From positions 14,385,468-14,449,467 of the forward strand of contig CM064519.1 in the NCBI GenBank assembly GCA_032716605.1: a DNA stretch of 64,000 nucleotides, in the 5' to 3' direction. How positions within the stretch are numbered: position 1 is the first letter of the stretch; the number at the start of each line of letters is the position of its first letter. Positions 51,188 to 62,255 of the stretch are shown here, piece after piece. The notes under the pieces were generated by a model that was not told the DNA's origin, ran no database searches, and was given only the letters and a program-made list of their open reading frames with translations. This DNA is from Paralithodes platypus. Lineage: Eukaryota > Arthropoda > Malacostraca > Decapoda > Lithodidae. The position numbers and the translations under genes were made by a program.

Positions 51188-51571
51188 TCGTAATTGTAGT
51201 GCTATTATTACTACTCAAAAACAAGTCATAGATGTATATTATAACTTATGATAGTCTAGTTTTCCCGAGTAGGAACAAATTATGACGCTTTGGACAAGGA
51301 ATTAGCTATTTATTCATTGGTTTGCCTCTAAATCGCCTTAACTTATGGCATCTTTACATAACTGGGCCATGGTCTAGACTCTTGACACATAAACAGTTAT
51401 TGCACAGGAATAAATAATATACTTTACAATTTACAGCTACAAGGACGTCAACATAATACCGTCATTGTACAGTTGGAAGCTTAGTAAATATATCGTTATC
51501 ACTAGATTTCTCTTGAGGTCTCAACACTATCTGGTCTGACGCCTTGTGGGCTCTTCTGATATTATGCTTAA

Positions 51572-51927
51572 GGGGGGATGGTTCACTTTTTGGGCGTTTT
51601 TTTTTTGCATGTATTCATTATATTTCTAGTTTCTTCCCTAGACCTCCATCAAATTAAAAAAAAACATCCATTAGATTCCCCTTCTAGATTAATTTGTACA
51701 TTTTTCGGTAGAAAAATTTTCCGGCCAAAGGCCGGTTCTTCCAACATTACAGGCTCACTATCGTTCACCAGGGAAAAAATCGACACCTAAATAGCACGAA
51801 AGATCTAAATATTGACGAAGAAATGAGGCGAAAGGTCTTAAAATCGACTAACTATTGGGGCAAACATCTTAGCATCTGAAAACTAACATGAGGGAGAAAG
51901 TGGTACAGAAAACCGGCCCATTCCCCC
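51572..51927 (-). mobile_element. MITE family A copy (A22) inserted in a family D copy
   Basis: TTAA at 51568-51571 and 51928-51931; family D blocks lie on both sides (CGCCTTGTGGGCT left, CATTTTCGAGCAATGGATTC right). Confidence 0.82.
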
Positions 51928-52117
51928 TTAATAATTATTGAGGATTTTGATTGATCCAGCCATTTTCGAGCAATGGATTCTAGTTTGTCCTTTAGGTTAA
52001 CAAAAATGCTTTCCCAGTCCTCCTTCAAACTAATTAATGCCAACCAAGACTCCCAAATGTTAATTTGTACAATTTTCGATAGAAAAACGTCCAGGCCGAA
52101 GGCAAATTTCTTCTAAG

Positions 52118-52331
52118 TTAACCCTTTCAAGATTCAAGACGCATTCCTTGTCTGTTTTCTGGTAATTATTTGACAATTTTATTCAGATTAGGAAGGGTAT
52201 ATGGAAATCAGAGGGTTGATTGAGATAGCCTTTCCCCTTTCAATACTCACAGATCCTTCCTAAGCTGCATCAAATCGTCTAATGATAGCCAAAATAAACT
52301 GCTAAAATGCGTCAGAGCTTCAAGGGGTTAA
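52118..52331. mobile_element. MITE family C copy just upstream of gene C
   Basis: TTAA at 52118-52121 and 52328-52331; left ACCCTTTCAAGATTCAAGAC, right complement in GCGTCAGAGCTTCAAGGGG. It ends 130 bp before the gene C ATG, so it may contribute to its 5' region. Confidence 0.7.
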
Positions 52332-52376
52332 GTGCTTGCCCTGAGGGCCCAATATGTGCTTTTTCTTCTGTTTGCA

Positions 52377-52403
52377 GTACTGACGGAGGCACTGAATGCT
52401 ACT
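52377..52403 (+). pseudogene. Relic copy of the gene C signal-peptide segment
   Basis: GTACTGACGGAGGCACTGAA closely matches the gene C segment GTGCTGCTGACGGTGGCACT at 52494-52520. It follows an acceptor-like TGTTTGCAG, so it may be part of a 5' UTR exon. Confidence 0.5.
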
Positions 52404-52460
52404 GTTGTATTTCACCAATTGTAATCTATTACTTATGTTTATCTTTCAATGTAGTTAGCC

Positions 52461-53201
52461 ATGAGGGTCCTACGTGAGCTTCTCCTCCTGGGTGTGCTGC
52501 TGACGGTGGCACTGAAGGCCGCTGAGGGATGCCCTGACAACCATCCGCATGACAATACTTACGGCCCATACTCCACGGGGGATGGTCACGGCTCGCCGTA
52601 CACGGGCGAAGGTCATGGTTCACAGTACAATGGAGATGGAGATGGACATGGCCCGCAGCACAATGGAGATGGTCGTGATTGGCACTACTCGGGCGATGGT
52701 CATGGCTCGCAGTACCCAGGAGATGGTCATGGCTCGCAGTACCCAGGAGATGGTCATGGCTCGCAGTACCCAGGAGATGGTCATGGTGGGCACTACCCGG
52801 GAGATGGTCATGGCTCGCAGTACCCAGGAGATGGTCATGGCTCGCAGTACCCAGGAGATGGTCATGGTGGGCACTACCCGGGAGATGGTCATGGCTGTCA
52901 CTACCCGGGAGATGGTCATGGCTCTCAGTACCCAGGAGATGGTCATGGTGGGCACTACCCGGGAGATGGTCATGGCTCGCAGTACCCGGGAGATGGTCAT
53001 CATGGTTGGTATTACCCGGGCAATCCTTATCATACACACGGTCCGCACTATCCTGGCGATGCTTGTCAGTCGCACTACACGGGTTATCCCTTCTTCGGCC
53101 CGGGTTATGGCTACCATCACCCCACTGTCAAGCCCCCCTGTACGTCCATCCCTCCCCACCACCACCACCAAGGAGAGCAGGACTTTAGCTCACTTCTCGA
53201 G
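52461..53201 (+). CDS. Gene C exon 1 (signal peptide and His/Gly/Tyr repeats)
   Basis: Ends FSSLLE at a GTAAAC donor, phase 0. The repeat codons form a 27-bp tandem array at about 52690-52995, which also leaves the other frames open. Confidence 0.87.
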
Positions 53202-56200
53202 GTAAACACCATTATACTTTCCCGAGCCTGTAATTTAAGAGAAACTGGCCTTTGACTGGGATATTTTTCTGTCAAAAAATTCACACATTAAGTTTTAAGA
53301 GGGTGTGGGAGTCTGGGAGAGGCTTTTATAATTATTGTTATTATCAATATTATTATTATTATCATTATTATTATTATATTTTCATAGAAGCTGCTTGAGA
53401 TACTGAAAGGGGAGAAATACATCCTGGTGAAGGAAGTGAAGGACGGCCTGGTGAAGGTGCTAGGCGTTCTGTTGAAGGAGGTGCGTGAACTACTGAAGGA
53501 GGTGAAGTACGACCTGCTGAAGGAGCTGAAAGAATGCCTGGCGAAGGAGTTGCGTAACATACTGAAGGAATTGAAATACGAACTTCTTAAGGAGCTGAAA
53601 GACTGCCTGGTGAAAGAGTTACATGACATACTGAAGGATTTGAAAGACGATCTTCTACAGGAGGTGAAAGATTGCCTGGCGAACGAGCTGCGTGACTTGC
53701 TGAAGGAGGTAAAAATCAATATTTTGAAGGAGATAGAGGACTTGCTGCTGGGGGAAGTGAAATTTGCCCTACGGGTTGATATAACAAGAACCCTGGAAAC
53801 GGAACTGAGAGACGCCTTCAAGAATTTCAGCTCATGTTCGACTCCGACTACGCCACCGCCTACGACTACACCTAGGACACTGCCTCCGACTACAACTCAG
53901 ATCAAGTCATACCCCCGAGACTGCCGAGAATTATATGCTGATGGAGACAGAAGCCGCGGGGTGAAAACAATTTACCCCGACGGAGCCAATAAGCCCGGCG
54001 TCAGCATCTACTGTGATAACTCCGTCGACGGAGGTGGATGGACGGTCTTCCAGCACCGAACGGATGCCGTCACCGTCCGCGAAAACTTCTTCCGCAACTG
54101 GACCGATTACCAGGAAGGTTTTGGTAGCCTGCATGGGGAGTTTTGGATGGGCCTTGATAAACTGCATGCCCGAACCTCCGCGAGCTCACAAGAGTTGAGG
54201 GTGGACCTGGGGAATTACGAGGGTGCTCAGAAATGGGCAAAGTACACCCTATTTACTATAGGCTCGGCTAGTGACAACTACGTCTTAAACGTTGGAGGGT
54301 AATTAATTGCATTCACTATTATTGCTTTTGTTATCTCTTTTTCTCTCTTTCTCAGGGTTGTATCCATTTTGTCCCATTCAGCCTACTGTTTTAAGACGCT
54401 TACCCCCATCCAGGTGTCAATATTTTTCTGGCGAGCGGTAGCAAGCCAGCAATGTATGGAGAAATCCGGCTTCACCAAATATATATATGCTGGCTCGCTC
54501 CCGCTCGCCAGGAAAATATTAAACGTCTTAAAACAGTAGGCTGAATGGGGCAAAATGGATACACCTTTCTATTACTTCAAGTTATGGCATTCACTATCTC
54601 TATTACTCTAAGTTATTGCATTCACTATTTCTCTAGTACTCTAAGTTGTTGTTGTTGTTGTTGTTGTTGTTCCTCAAACTGCCTGGCCGAACAGCCCCAA
54701 GGCCCCGAATAAGGCCAAGGCCATAATCGAGCGCCCCCAAAGAACCCTCCCTGCCGACCACAATAAAGCCTGGGTGACCGAAGCCACTCCATGGCGGGGA
54801 GCTAAGGAGGGTGCGGAAACGCCCGGGAAACCAAAGCCCCACCCAGGGCCCTGTGCCCCTCAGCAATTATGAAGAGAAAGTTGAGGGGCAAAGGAAAAAT
54901 GTGACGCTTTGGCTTCCAATCATGGTAGATTGGGAGGTCAATCCACGGAAGAGACGCCGTCACTTGAGATCTAGAAAATATATAAGTAAAAGGAACAGTC
55001 AGAGTAAGCTATGGGTATGGCAGAGATCGCTCAGTTCTCACTCTGATAGACCAGCCCATCACCACATGACTAGAACCCAATCCTCTCAGCATCAGCTAGG
55101 AAAGGCCCTAGAAAGCCACCTTAGGCGAGGGGATAGCTCCCCTATTTCAACCCCTTTCGGGGTTAGGCACCCGCCAAGTACTCTAAGTTATTGCTCTATC
55201 TCTAGAGCATGTACTCTATCTCTATAGTGAATGCAATAACTTGGAGTAATAGAGATATAGTGATTGCAATAACTTAGAGCAATAAAGTACTCTAAGTTAT
55301 TGCAATCACTATATCTCTATTACTCTAAGTTATTGCAATCACTATATCTCTATTACTCCAAGTTATTGCATTCACTATCTCTATTACTTCAAGTTATTGC
55401 ATTCACTATCTCTATTACTTCAAGTTATTGCATTCACTATCTCTATTACTTCAAGTTATTGCATTCACTATCTCTATTACTTCAAGTTATTGCATTCACT
55501 ATCTCTATTACTCCAAGTTATTGCATTCACTATCTCTATTACTTCAAGTTATTGCATTCACTATCTCTATTACTCCAAGTTATTGCATTCACTATCTCTA
55601 TTACTCTAAGTTATTGCATTCACTATCTCTATTACTCTAAGTTATTGCATTCACTATCTCTATTACTCCAAGTTATTGCATTCACTATCTCTATTACTCT
55701 AAGTTATTGCATTCACTATCTCTATTACTCCAAGTTATTGCATTCACTATCTCTATTACTTCAAGTTATTGCATTCACTATCTCTATTACTCCAAGTTAT
55801 TGCATTCACTATCTCTATTACTCCAAGTTATTGCATTCACTATCTCTATTACTCCAAGTTATTGCATTCACTATCTCTATTACTCTAAGTTATTGCATTC
55901 ACTATCTCTATTACTCCAAGTTATTGCATCCACTATCTCTATTACTCTAAGTTATTGCATTCACTATTTTTCTATTATTCTAAGTTATTGCATTCACTAT
56001 CTCTATTATTCTAAGTTGTTGCATTCACTATCTCTATTTTTCTAAGTTATTGCATTCACTATCTCTATTACTCTAAGTTATTGCATTCACTATCTCTATT
56101 ATTCTAAGTTATTGCATTCACTATCTCTATTACTCTAAGTTATTGCATTCACTATCTCTATTATTCTAAGTTATTGCATTCACTATCTCTATTATTCTAA

Positions 56201-58261
56201 GTTATTGCATTCACTATCTCTATTACTCTAAGTTATTGCATTCACTATCTCTATTATTCTAAGTTGTTGCATTCACTATCTCTATTATTCTAAGTTATTG
56301 CATTCACTATCTCCATTACTCCAAGTTTTTGCATTCACTACCTCTCTATTACTCTAAGTTATATGAACTGTACATTTCTATGGTGCACATAAATGAAAGC
56401 AAATATCAATAACAAATATACTCGGCCATCTTATCAAAAAGAGCATTTGTTAAATATGCAAATATACAAACAGTCCCAAATATATATAGTTCTTTACCAT
56501 CAGATTTAGCTTGAAGAAACTTAATGATATAAATGATTATCCTACAGCTCGCTATTAAAGTTAAAAGGACGGTACCGGTACAGACGGGGTTCAGGGGGGA
56601 TAGTTCACTTTCTGGTCTATTTGTGTATTATATGTATTATGTTTGTAGTTTCCTCCCGAGACCTCCATCAAACTTAAAAAACATCCATTAGATCCCCGTA
56701 GCGAGATTAATTTGTACATTTTTCGGTAGAAGAATGTCACGGCCGAAGGCCGATTCCTTCACAATTACAGGCTCGATATCGCACGCCAGGAAAAAAATCG
56801 ACATCTAAAGAGCGCGAAAGGTCTTAATATGTATTTGTTAATTTCATTAATTGAATTTAGATGTGAAGTTGATTGGTGTAAAAAAACAAAAACAAAACAT
56901 AATAATTGACGAAGATATTGGGCGTAAGATCTTAAAATCGACAAAATAATGGGGCAAAACGTCTTAAAATCTTAAAACTAACGGGGAGAAGCATGAGGAA
57001 GAAAGGTGACCATAAAAACGGCCGATCTCCCCTCCACGTTATTATTGACTGTGGAAGCCCTAATATTACATCTCTCTCTCTTTCTCTCTCTCTCTCAGGT
57101 ACTCAGGTGACGCTGGGGATGCCATGGAGGTACACAAATACAGGGAATTTTCGACAGTCGATATGGACCACGACACTGCCCCGGATACCAACTGTGCTCT
57201 TAAGTACGTTTTTTTTTTTTTTTTTCTATATTCCAACTACTCCCTCTCGGGCATAGGCTGAGAGCCTGCACACTCAACCACTGAACACGGTGAGGCCCGT
57301 GAGGTCTTGTTCCAGTCTAGGGAGTGAGACATGCGAAGCACCTCAGCTCGAAGCGACTTCATCTCTCAAGCTGCTCCGCCTCCGCGCTTCACCGTCTCAT
57401 TCCCTAGACTCGGACCCTCACTCTCAGAATGCCACCTATTGAGCAATTAACTCACTAGGCATTGCCCCCCTGTAGCACATTTTGAATATGGGAATATTAA
57501 TACAGTGCTATTTAATCAGGGAACAATGAGGGTATTTTTTGGCATTTCGGTGTGCTGTGGTAATGCACTGAAACTACTGTAGGTACAGCACAAATTCCAT
57601 CCCAATAATATCTTCCCATTGACATATTGGGATTCGAACCTGGGTCACATCTATCTATCTATCTATCTATCTATCTATATCTATCTGTGCACAGGTATAA
57701 GGCCAAATTTGAATGTATATATTTTTGTTTTTGTTTTTCATATTTTTGTTTTCTCTTTTTTTTTTTTTTTTTTTGCCAGGCGCTGTAAAATTCCCGAGAT
57801 TATCAGGCGTTCGTCACGGAATCGCTGTCAAGTTGCCCGGGCTTGACATCTACCAATAACATTTTGACATGGAGGGCTTGATCCACCGACCCTTTGATCT
57901 GCAGTCGACCCTCTATACTGTATATTTATATAATATTTTATATTATAAATATTGACACCTGGATGGGGGTAAAGGTCTTAAAACAGTAGGGTGAATGGGG
58001 CCGAATGGATAAAAGCCAAAGAGAGAGGGCGAGAAAGTGTAAGAAAGCGAGGTGGGCTCCCTTACTAATGATGTTGTTTTAAACAGATACGCTGGAGCTT
58101 GGTGGTACCAGGCCTGTCACCAAGCCAACCTGAACGGCATGCCCCACGTCGCTTACAATACCGGCTACGGTGACGGTATCGGCTGGTACCCCTGGACCAG
58201 CTACAACTACTCCCTCAAGACCACTTCCATGATGATCAGGCCCATACTCGTAGGAGGTTAA
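52461..58261 (+). CDS. Gene C: secreted fibrinogen-related lectin-like protein with His/Gly/Tyr repeats and coiled coil (4 exons, 643 aa)
   Basis: Exons: 52461-53201, 53388-54298, 57099-57203, 58087-58261 (1932 nt, in frame, all GT-AG). Signal peptide 1-23 (MRVLRELLLLGVLLTVALKA). Residues about 25-210 are about 16 nine-residue repeats GDGHGSQYP / GDGHGGHYP. Exon 2 opens with an amphipathic helix of repeated units (LLKELKDCLVKELHDILK), each with one Cys, then a Thr/Pro hinge (TPTTPPPTTTP) near 395-415. Residues about 422-643 are a full fibrinogen-related domain: DCRELY, GGGWTVFQHR, FWMGLDKLH, the calcium-type DMDHDTAPDTNC, KYAGAWWYQACH, NLNG and a GYGDGIGWYPW..TTSMMIRP end. In ficolins and tachylectin-5 this domain binds acetylated sugars; here that is inferred. 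The coiled coil and cysteines suggest covalent multimers. Confidence 0.87.
53225..53305 (+). mobile_element. MITE family A fragment (A23)
   Basis: GAGCCTGTAATTTAAGAGAA, then CTGGCCTTTGACTGGGATAT, inside the short intron 1 of gene C. Confidence 0.65.
53388..54298 (+). CDS. Gene C exon 2 (coiled coil, hinge, N-terminal fibrinogen domain)
   Basis: Acceptor TTCATAG, phase 0; starts KLLEILKGEKY; ends YVLNVGG in phase 2 at a GTAATT donor. Confidence 0.9.
54340..54567. mobile_element. MITE family B copy (B3), internally shortened
   Basis: TATCCATTTTGTCCCATTCA with its complement GGCAAAATGGATACACC; inner arms GGCGAGCGGTAGCAAGCCAG and complement. Confidence 0.8.
54568..56362. repeat. 31-bp minisatellite, over 35 copies, in intron 2 of gene C
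   Basis: Unit TCTAAGTTATTGCATTCACT plus ATCTCTATTAC. First copies at 54568-54645, then the TE segment, then an inverted patch at 55225-55290 (complement of the unit) and the main array 55290-56362. Confidence 0.93.
54640..55190 (+). mobile_element. Unclassified TE segment with (TTG)n start
   Basis: GC-rich island starting CCTCAAACTGCCTGGCCGAA, shared at its start with 49385-49420. Composition and lack of a stable ORF suggest the 5' part of a LINE or a long SINE. It has (GTT)n at 54648-54670. Confidence 0.45.
56590..57034 (-). mobile_element. MITE family A copy (A24)
   Basis: Reverse orientation, with a ~75-bp insertion near 56830-56905; ends just before the CT tract of the exon 3 acceptor. 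Confidence 0.75.
57099..57203 (+). CDS. Gene C exon 3 (fibrinogen domain, calcium region)
   Basis: Acceptor TCTCTCAG; YSGDAGDAMEVHKYREFSTV then DMDHDTAPDTNCAL; donor GTACGT, phase 2. Confidence 0.9.
57225..57700 (-). mobile_element. SINE-like segment with B box and (ATCT)n
   Basis: GGGATTCGAACCTGGGTCAC is a reverse B box; it is followed by an ATCT tract at 57649-57680. Confidence 0.5.
57945..58066. mobile_element. MITE family B right half (B4)
   Basis: GACACCTGGATGGGGGTAAA through GCGAGGTGGGCTCCCTTA; 20 bp upstream of the gene C exon 4 acceptor. Confidence 0.78.
58087..58261 (+). CDS. Gene C exon 4 (fibrinogen domain C-terminus and stop)
   Basis: Acceptor AAACAG; KYAGAWWYQACHQANLNG through TSMMIRPILVGG, TAA. 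Confidence 0.92.
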
Positions 58262-58280
58262 ACAAGAAGAAGAAGACGTT

Positions 58281-58573
58281 AACTACTCCACCAAAACAAA
58301 CACCATGATCAGACCATTAAGGGGAATGGTTCACTTTTTGGATGATTTTTGCATGTAGCTATAATTGTTCTAGTTTCCTCCCTAGACCTCCATCACACTA
58401 AATAACACCCGCCCAAGATCCTCCTTCAAGATAAATGTGTACATTTTTCGATAGTTTTCCTAAATTGTCTTTAATTAAAGACCACTGCATAATGATCAGA
58501 CCTTTAACACTATAAACAGAGGGGGGGGGGGGGTCCTACTACTCCACAAAGACAAACACCATGATGAACACCA
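58281..58573 (+). pseudogene. Copies of the gene C terminal-exon tail in the 3' UTR
   Basis: AACTACTCCACCAAAACAAA..CACCATGATCAGACC (58281-58316) and CTACTCCACAAAGACAAACA..CATGATGA (58537-58566) repeat the coding tail AACTACTCCCTCAAGACCAC..CATGATGATCAGGCC. A third, weaker piece is at 58491-58520 and a fourth near 59850-59910. Confidence 0.72.
58321..58460 (-). mobile_element. MITE family A fragment (A25)
   Basis: Left TTAA at 58317-58320, GGGGAATGGTTCACTTTTTG terminus; right half missing. Confidence 0.7.
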
Positions 58574-59600
58574 TAAAGCACTTCTGTTTAAGTTACAGCT
58601 CATTGGTATTGGTGGCAATTTTTTAAGGATCTTTGAAGATTTTTTGACGAAAAGATCTCAGTCTGTAGTCATTGATGGGTGTCATTCCCCTTCTGTTACT
58701 GTTGTTTCTGGTGTTCCACAAGGCAGTGTCCTTGGGCCTTTGCTTTTTATTATTTTTACTGCTGACCTGTGTTCCGAGCTTGAAAATAAACTAATCTCCT
58801 ATGCTGATGATACAACTTTATATGCGTCAATTGCATCACCAATAGATCGACACGTAATTGCTACTGCTCTGAATAGAGATTTAGCCAAAATTACATCATG
58901 GTGTGAACTTTGGGGCATGAAACTTAATGCTAGTAAAACACACTCCATTATCATCAGCAGATCTCGTACCTTGGATCCTCCCCATCCTTATCTACAAGTT
59001 TCTGGCGAGCAAATTGAGAATGTGGATACTTTGCGTTTGTTAGGAGTTACTCTTGATCCCAAACTTACTTTTGAAAAGCATATTCGTTCTTTCTCCTCTT
59101 CCATTTCCCCAAAAATTGGTCTGCTTCGCAAGGTTTATAAAACATTTGCTTGTGACGCCACAGTTATCAAGTCTTTTTATGCTTTTATTTTGCCACATTT
59201 CGAGTACTGCTCACCTATCTGGTTGTCAGCAGCTGACTGCCATCTCAAGTTGCTTGACAGGTCGCTAAATTCCATCAGTTTTATTCTACCTAATTTGTCT
59301 CTTGATCTGTGTCATCGACGTAAAGTTGGTGCCATTAGTCTTTTATTTAAAGTTTTTAACAACCCTCAGCATCCCTTACATGGGGTTCTGCCTGGGCCCT
59401 ATGTCCGGGCTCGTACAACTAGATTCACAAGCAATCTTAATTATCTTGCCATGAGCCGTGTTAATTTTTCTACTACACAGTTTTCACGGTGTTTTGTGCC
59501 GGCCATGGTTGACTTGTGGAATAAGTTGCCAAATGAGCTAGTCAATTCAGCTAATATCTCCATTTTTAAGTCTAGAGTTAATGCTTTTTTGCAGCATTAA
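58572..59600 (+). pseudogene. LINE reverse transcriptase C-terminal half
   Basis: Open for over 340 codons with GVPQGSVLGPLLFIIF, the catalytic YADDTTLY, WGMKLNASKTHS, LGVTLDPKLTFEKHI, a thumb (FILPHFEYCSPIW) and the terminal AMVDLWNKLPNELVNS. The N-terminal palm and endonuclease are missing. It is one uninterrupted frame, so the insertion may be young. Confidence 0.85.
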
Positions 59601-59858
59601 TTCTAATTTTTAAACTTATTTTATTCTATTTTATTTTATTATATTTAAGCTTGATATCCTCCACTGCATAATATGTTATCTGTGTTTAATATGTGTATAT
59701 GTACAGTACAGTATACAGTGTATGTTTTTATTTTTTCCTAAGTTGCCATAGTCTCTCTCCAGTGCCTCCGGGTGTTTTGTGTGGATTGATCTTGATGGTG
59801 TTTCTGCACCCTGGTTGGAGAGTTCGGCATCTCATATAATAATAATAATAATAATGAT
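58572..59858 (+). mobile_element. 5'-truncated LINE in the gene C 3' UTR
   Basis: Starts abruptly inside the RT (HKALLFKLQLIGIGG) and ends in an (ATA)n tail at 59838-59856. Different family from 11017-12535. Confidence 0.85.
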
Positions 59859-59998
59859 CAAACTCTTAATACTTTAAAAACAAAAGGAGGCCGCAACTAC
59901 TACACGAACATACTAATGTAATACATTTGTTATATTACCTTCAGTTCTTGATTATAATATATTGTGTTGTAAATCTGAATTTTTAAATATTGCTTTTC

Positions 59999-60004
59999 AA
60001 TAAA
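59999..60004 (+). promoter_or_regulatory. Candidate gene C polyadenylation signal
   Basis: AATAAA about 1.74 kb after the stop, downstream of the LINE insertion, followed by a TGACGTGTTT stretch. If used, the LINE is part of the 3' UTR. Confidence 0.45.
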
Positions 60005-60009
60005 GTTAA

Positions 60010-60890
60010 CATCAACTTTCTGACGTGTTTATTTATTAATCCTGCATACATGATTAGCTTGGTAACTCTGAATGAGGTAAATTGGACATAATGAAGTTCT
60101 CTTGCCAAAATGTATGTACGGTCGCGCTAATAAGTCACCTCTCGGCTGGCATTACGTTTGGCTCTCTCTGTGCTGTATTAATGTCTGTCAGATGTTGAAT
60201 AGGGTTGGTAAGCGTAGTAACATGTTTGTCAATCTCACTCAAAAGGAAGAAATTCTATATATATACAATTATATATATATATATTGCTGATACCAATTAT
60301 AGAACACAATAATACTTGGTGCCGAGACATCACTTATTAGGTCGACTGTACAGTTGTAGAGATATGAAGTTGTTGTTGTCCATAATACCTCTGGCAGCCT
60401 GGTCATGGTGAAGCTATCCTGTTTTTTGGAGTCATCATAACACCAATGAAGTTGACAATCAAACATTATGAGAGTTTGGAATGGATTGAATGTTTGCCGA
60501 ATACATTATTTTGTATTGATATGTGCACTTAAGCCGTATTTTAGTTAGTTATTCTGTTAAATATTGATGACTACAGCTCCAACTTCTTTCTATCTCGAAA
60601 CTCGCAAGGGGTCAATTGCAAACTAGGTAATAATATCCACCCAGAATAATCTGGGGCCCTTCCAAGAGTAGAGAATGTAAATAGGGAACTGCTTATAAAA
60701 TTACAGCAACTTTTCCTTCAGTAAATAATGCAAAAATATATGTATAGCTAAAATTATATTAATTTACAAAGAAAGTTTTGAAAATAGATCCAGTAGCTTA
60801 TATTTAAACGTTGAAAATATAAAAACCCTAAAATAGATTCTACATTACTGTACGTGTGAAATTAGTGGTATATAGTTTTGGACCTATGAC
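60010..60890. other. Intergenic AT-rich region
   Basis: No supported gene; a short TA tract at 60258-60285. Confidence 0.4.
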
Positions 60891-60899
60891 TGTAAATCA

Positions 60900-60900
<1 letters not shown>

Positions 60901-60943
<43 letters not shown>

Positions 60944-61018
60944 AGACACACAAATACACACACATACACACATGTACACACACACACCAGACACAAATAC
61001 ACACACACATACACACAG
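60901..61018. repeat. (CA)n microsatellite
   Basis: Pure CA for about 42 bp, then interrupted. Confidence 0.95.
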
Positions 61019-61029
61019 CACTCTCCGAG

Positions 61030-61900
61030 GGTCCCCGGCCACGGAAGCAATATTCATTCCATGGGAAATCAAAGAAGTACTGCCGTAGAGCTCCCCAGTC
61101 GGCAGCGCCAAAATGCCACAACTGCCGCTGGTTGTGGGAGGTCAGAAGGCCGTACTGGAGAGACAGGACAGGTAACAAAGACAAGGCTGTGATCAGAGGA
61201 GCCCAACGGAGAGAGAAGATTTACAGTGTAAGCAGTGTAAGCGGAAAGATTAGAGGTTAGAAATAGGTCAAGAATGTTGGGCCGATCTCCAAGGCAGTCC
61301 GGGATACAGGTGGGGTGCTGAACTAAGTGATCTAGGTAATTTAGGATATAACAAATGTAGGCTTGGTCACCAGGTTTGTCAGTGAAATGAGAGGAGAGCT
61401 ATTGGTGGTGGTGAACATTGAAATGGAGATTTCAGAAAAGGGAGATATGGATAGAATGTGTTTCACTTTAGAAGTAAGATAGTCAATTAATTTTGGATAG
61501 TCAGTAAAACTAGAGAAGAGATAAACAGCACAGATATATTTAGTGAGAAAGTGACAAAATAGCTTAAACCATAGAGTTGAGGATTCAGAAGAGTCAAAGT
61601 CGGGAACACGAGAGCAAGAAAGATTGTTGCGTACGTACACGCAACATCCACCTTTGGCTTTGAATTGAGGATAGAGATAGTAGCAGGATACAGAGAAGGG
61701 TTTGCTGTCCGTAGTCCCAGACAAATGGGTTTCGGTGAGAAAAAGAAGATCAAGATTGGCAGAGGAGAGGTGATATTCTACGGAGTGAAAGTTAAAGGTA
61801 GGTGTTTGTAATGTAGTGTATTGAAAGAGAGAGATGGTGTTTAGGAGGGCAAACTGGGTTTGCCCGCTGTTTAAATGAGGCACGGAAAGGATCAGCTAGG
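61030..61900 (-). pseudogene. LINE endonuclease fragment
   Basis: Minus-strand frame 61341-61883: FHSVEYHLSSANLDLLFLTE (the catalytic Glu of ETH is in LTETHLSG), KAKGGCCVYVRNNLSCSRV, ESSTLWFKLFCHF. The C-terminal part of the domain continues out of frame to about 61030. Confidence 0.78.
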
Positions 61901-62007
61901 GAGGCCAGGTGGTGAAAGAGGAGTACCAGTTTTCCTTAACACCCACCTATAGCACTTCCCAGGAGTACCGCCCTGTTCGGCTGGTGTCTATATAGCCTCC
62001 TCCTAAA

Positions 62008-62009
<2 letters not shown>

Positions 62010-62041
<32 letters not shown>

Positions 62042-62090
62042 CTGTATATATATATATACAGTAGGCCTATACTATATATATATAAATAAT
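62010..62090. repeat. (TA)n tract
   Basis: Imperfect TA microsatellite with CTGTA interruptions. Confidence 0.9.
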
Positions 62091-62185
62091 ATTTTTGTGA
62101 CATGACCCAGTCAGGGCTCGAACCCAGACCAATAGTGCAGCACTCCAACACCTTAACTACTTAACCACTGAGAAGCTCAAAAGTA
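62090..62185 (-). mobile_element. tRNA-derived SINE head
   Basis: Minus strand: TGGTTAAGTAGTTAAGGTGT (A-box region) and CTGGGTTCGAGCCCTGACTG (B box). No anticodon-stem fold consistent with a functional tRNA. Confidence 0.65.
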
Positions 62186-62255
62186 ATGGCTTAATTTGAA
62201 ATCAATTCAAACCACCACCACCCGCTCCGACTCGTGATCACGTGATATAAACGCG

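Noticed and set aside
52549..53205. Alternate-frame ORFs (Met/Thr-rich, Trp-rich) over gene C exon 1
   Set aside because: The 27-bp coding repeat leaves other frames open; only the GDGHG frame has a signal peptide and splices into the fibrinogen domain.
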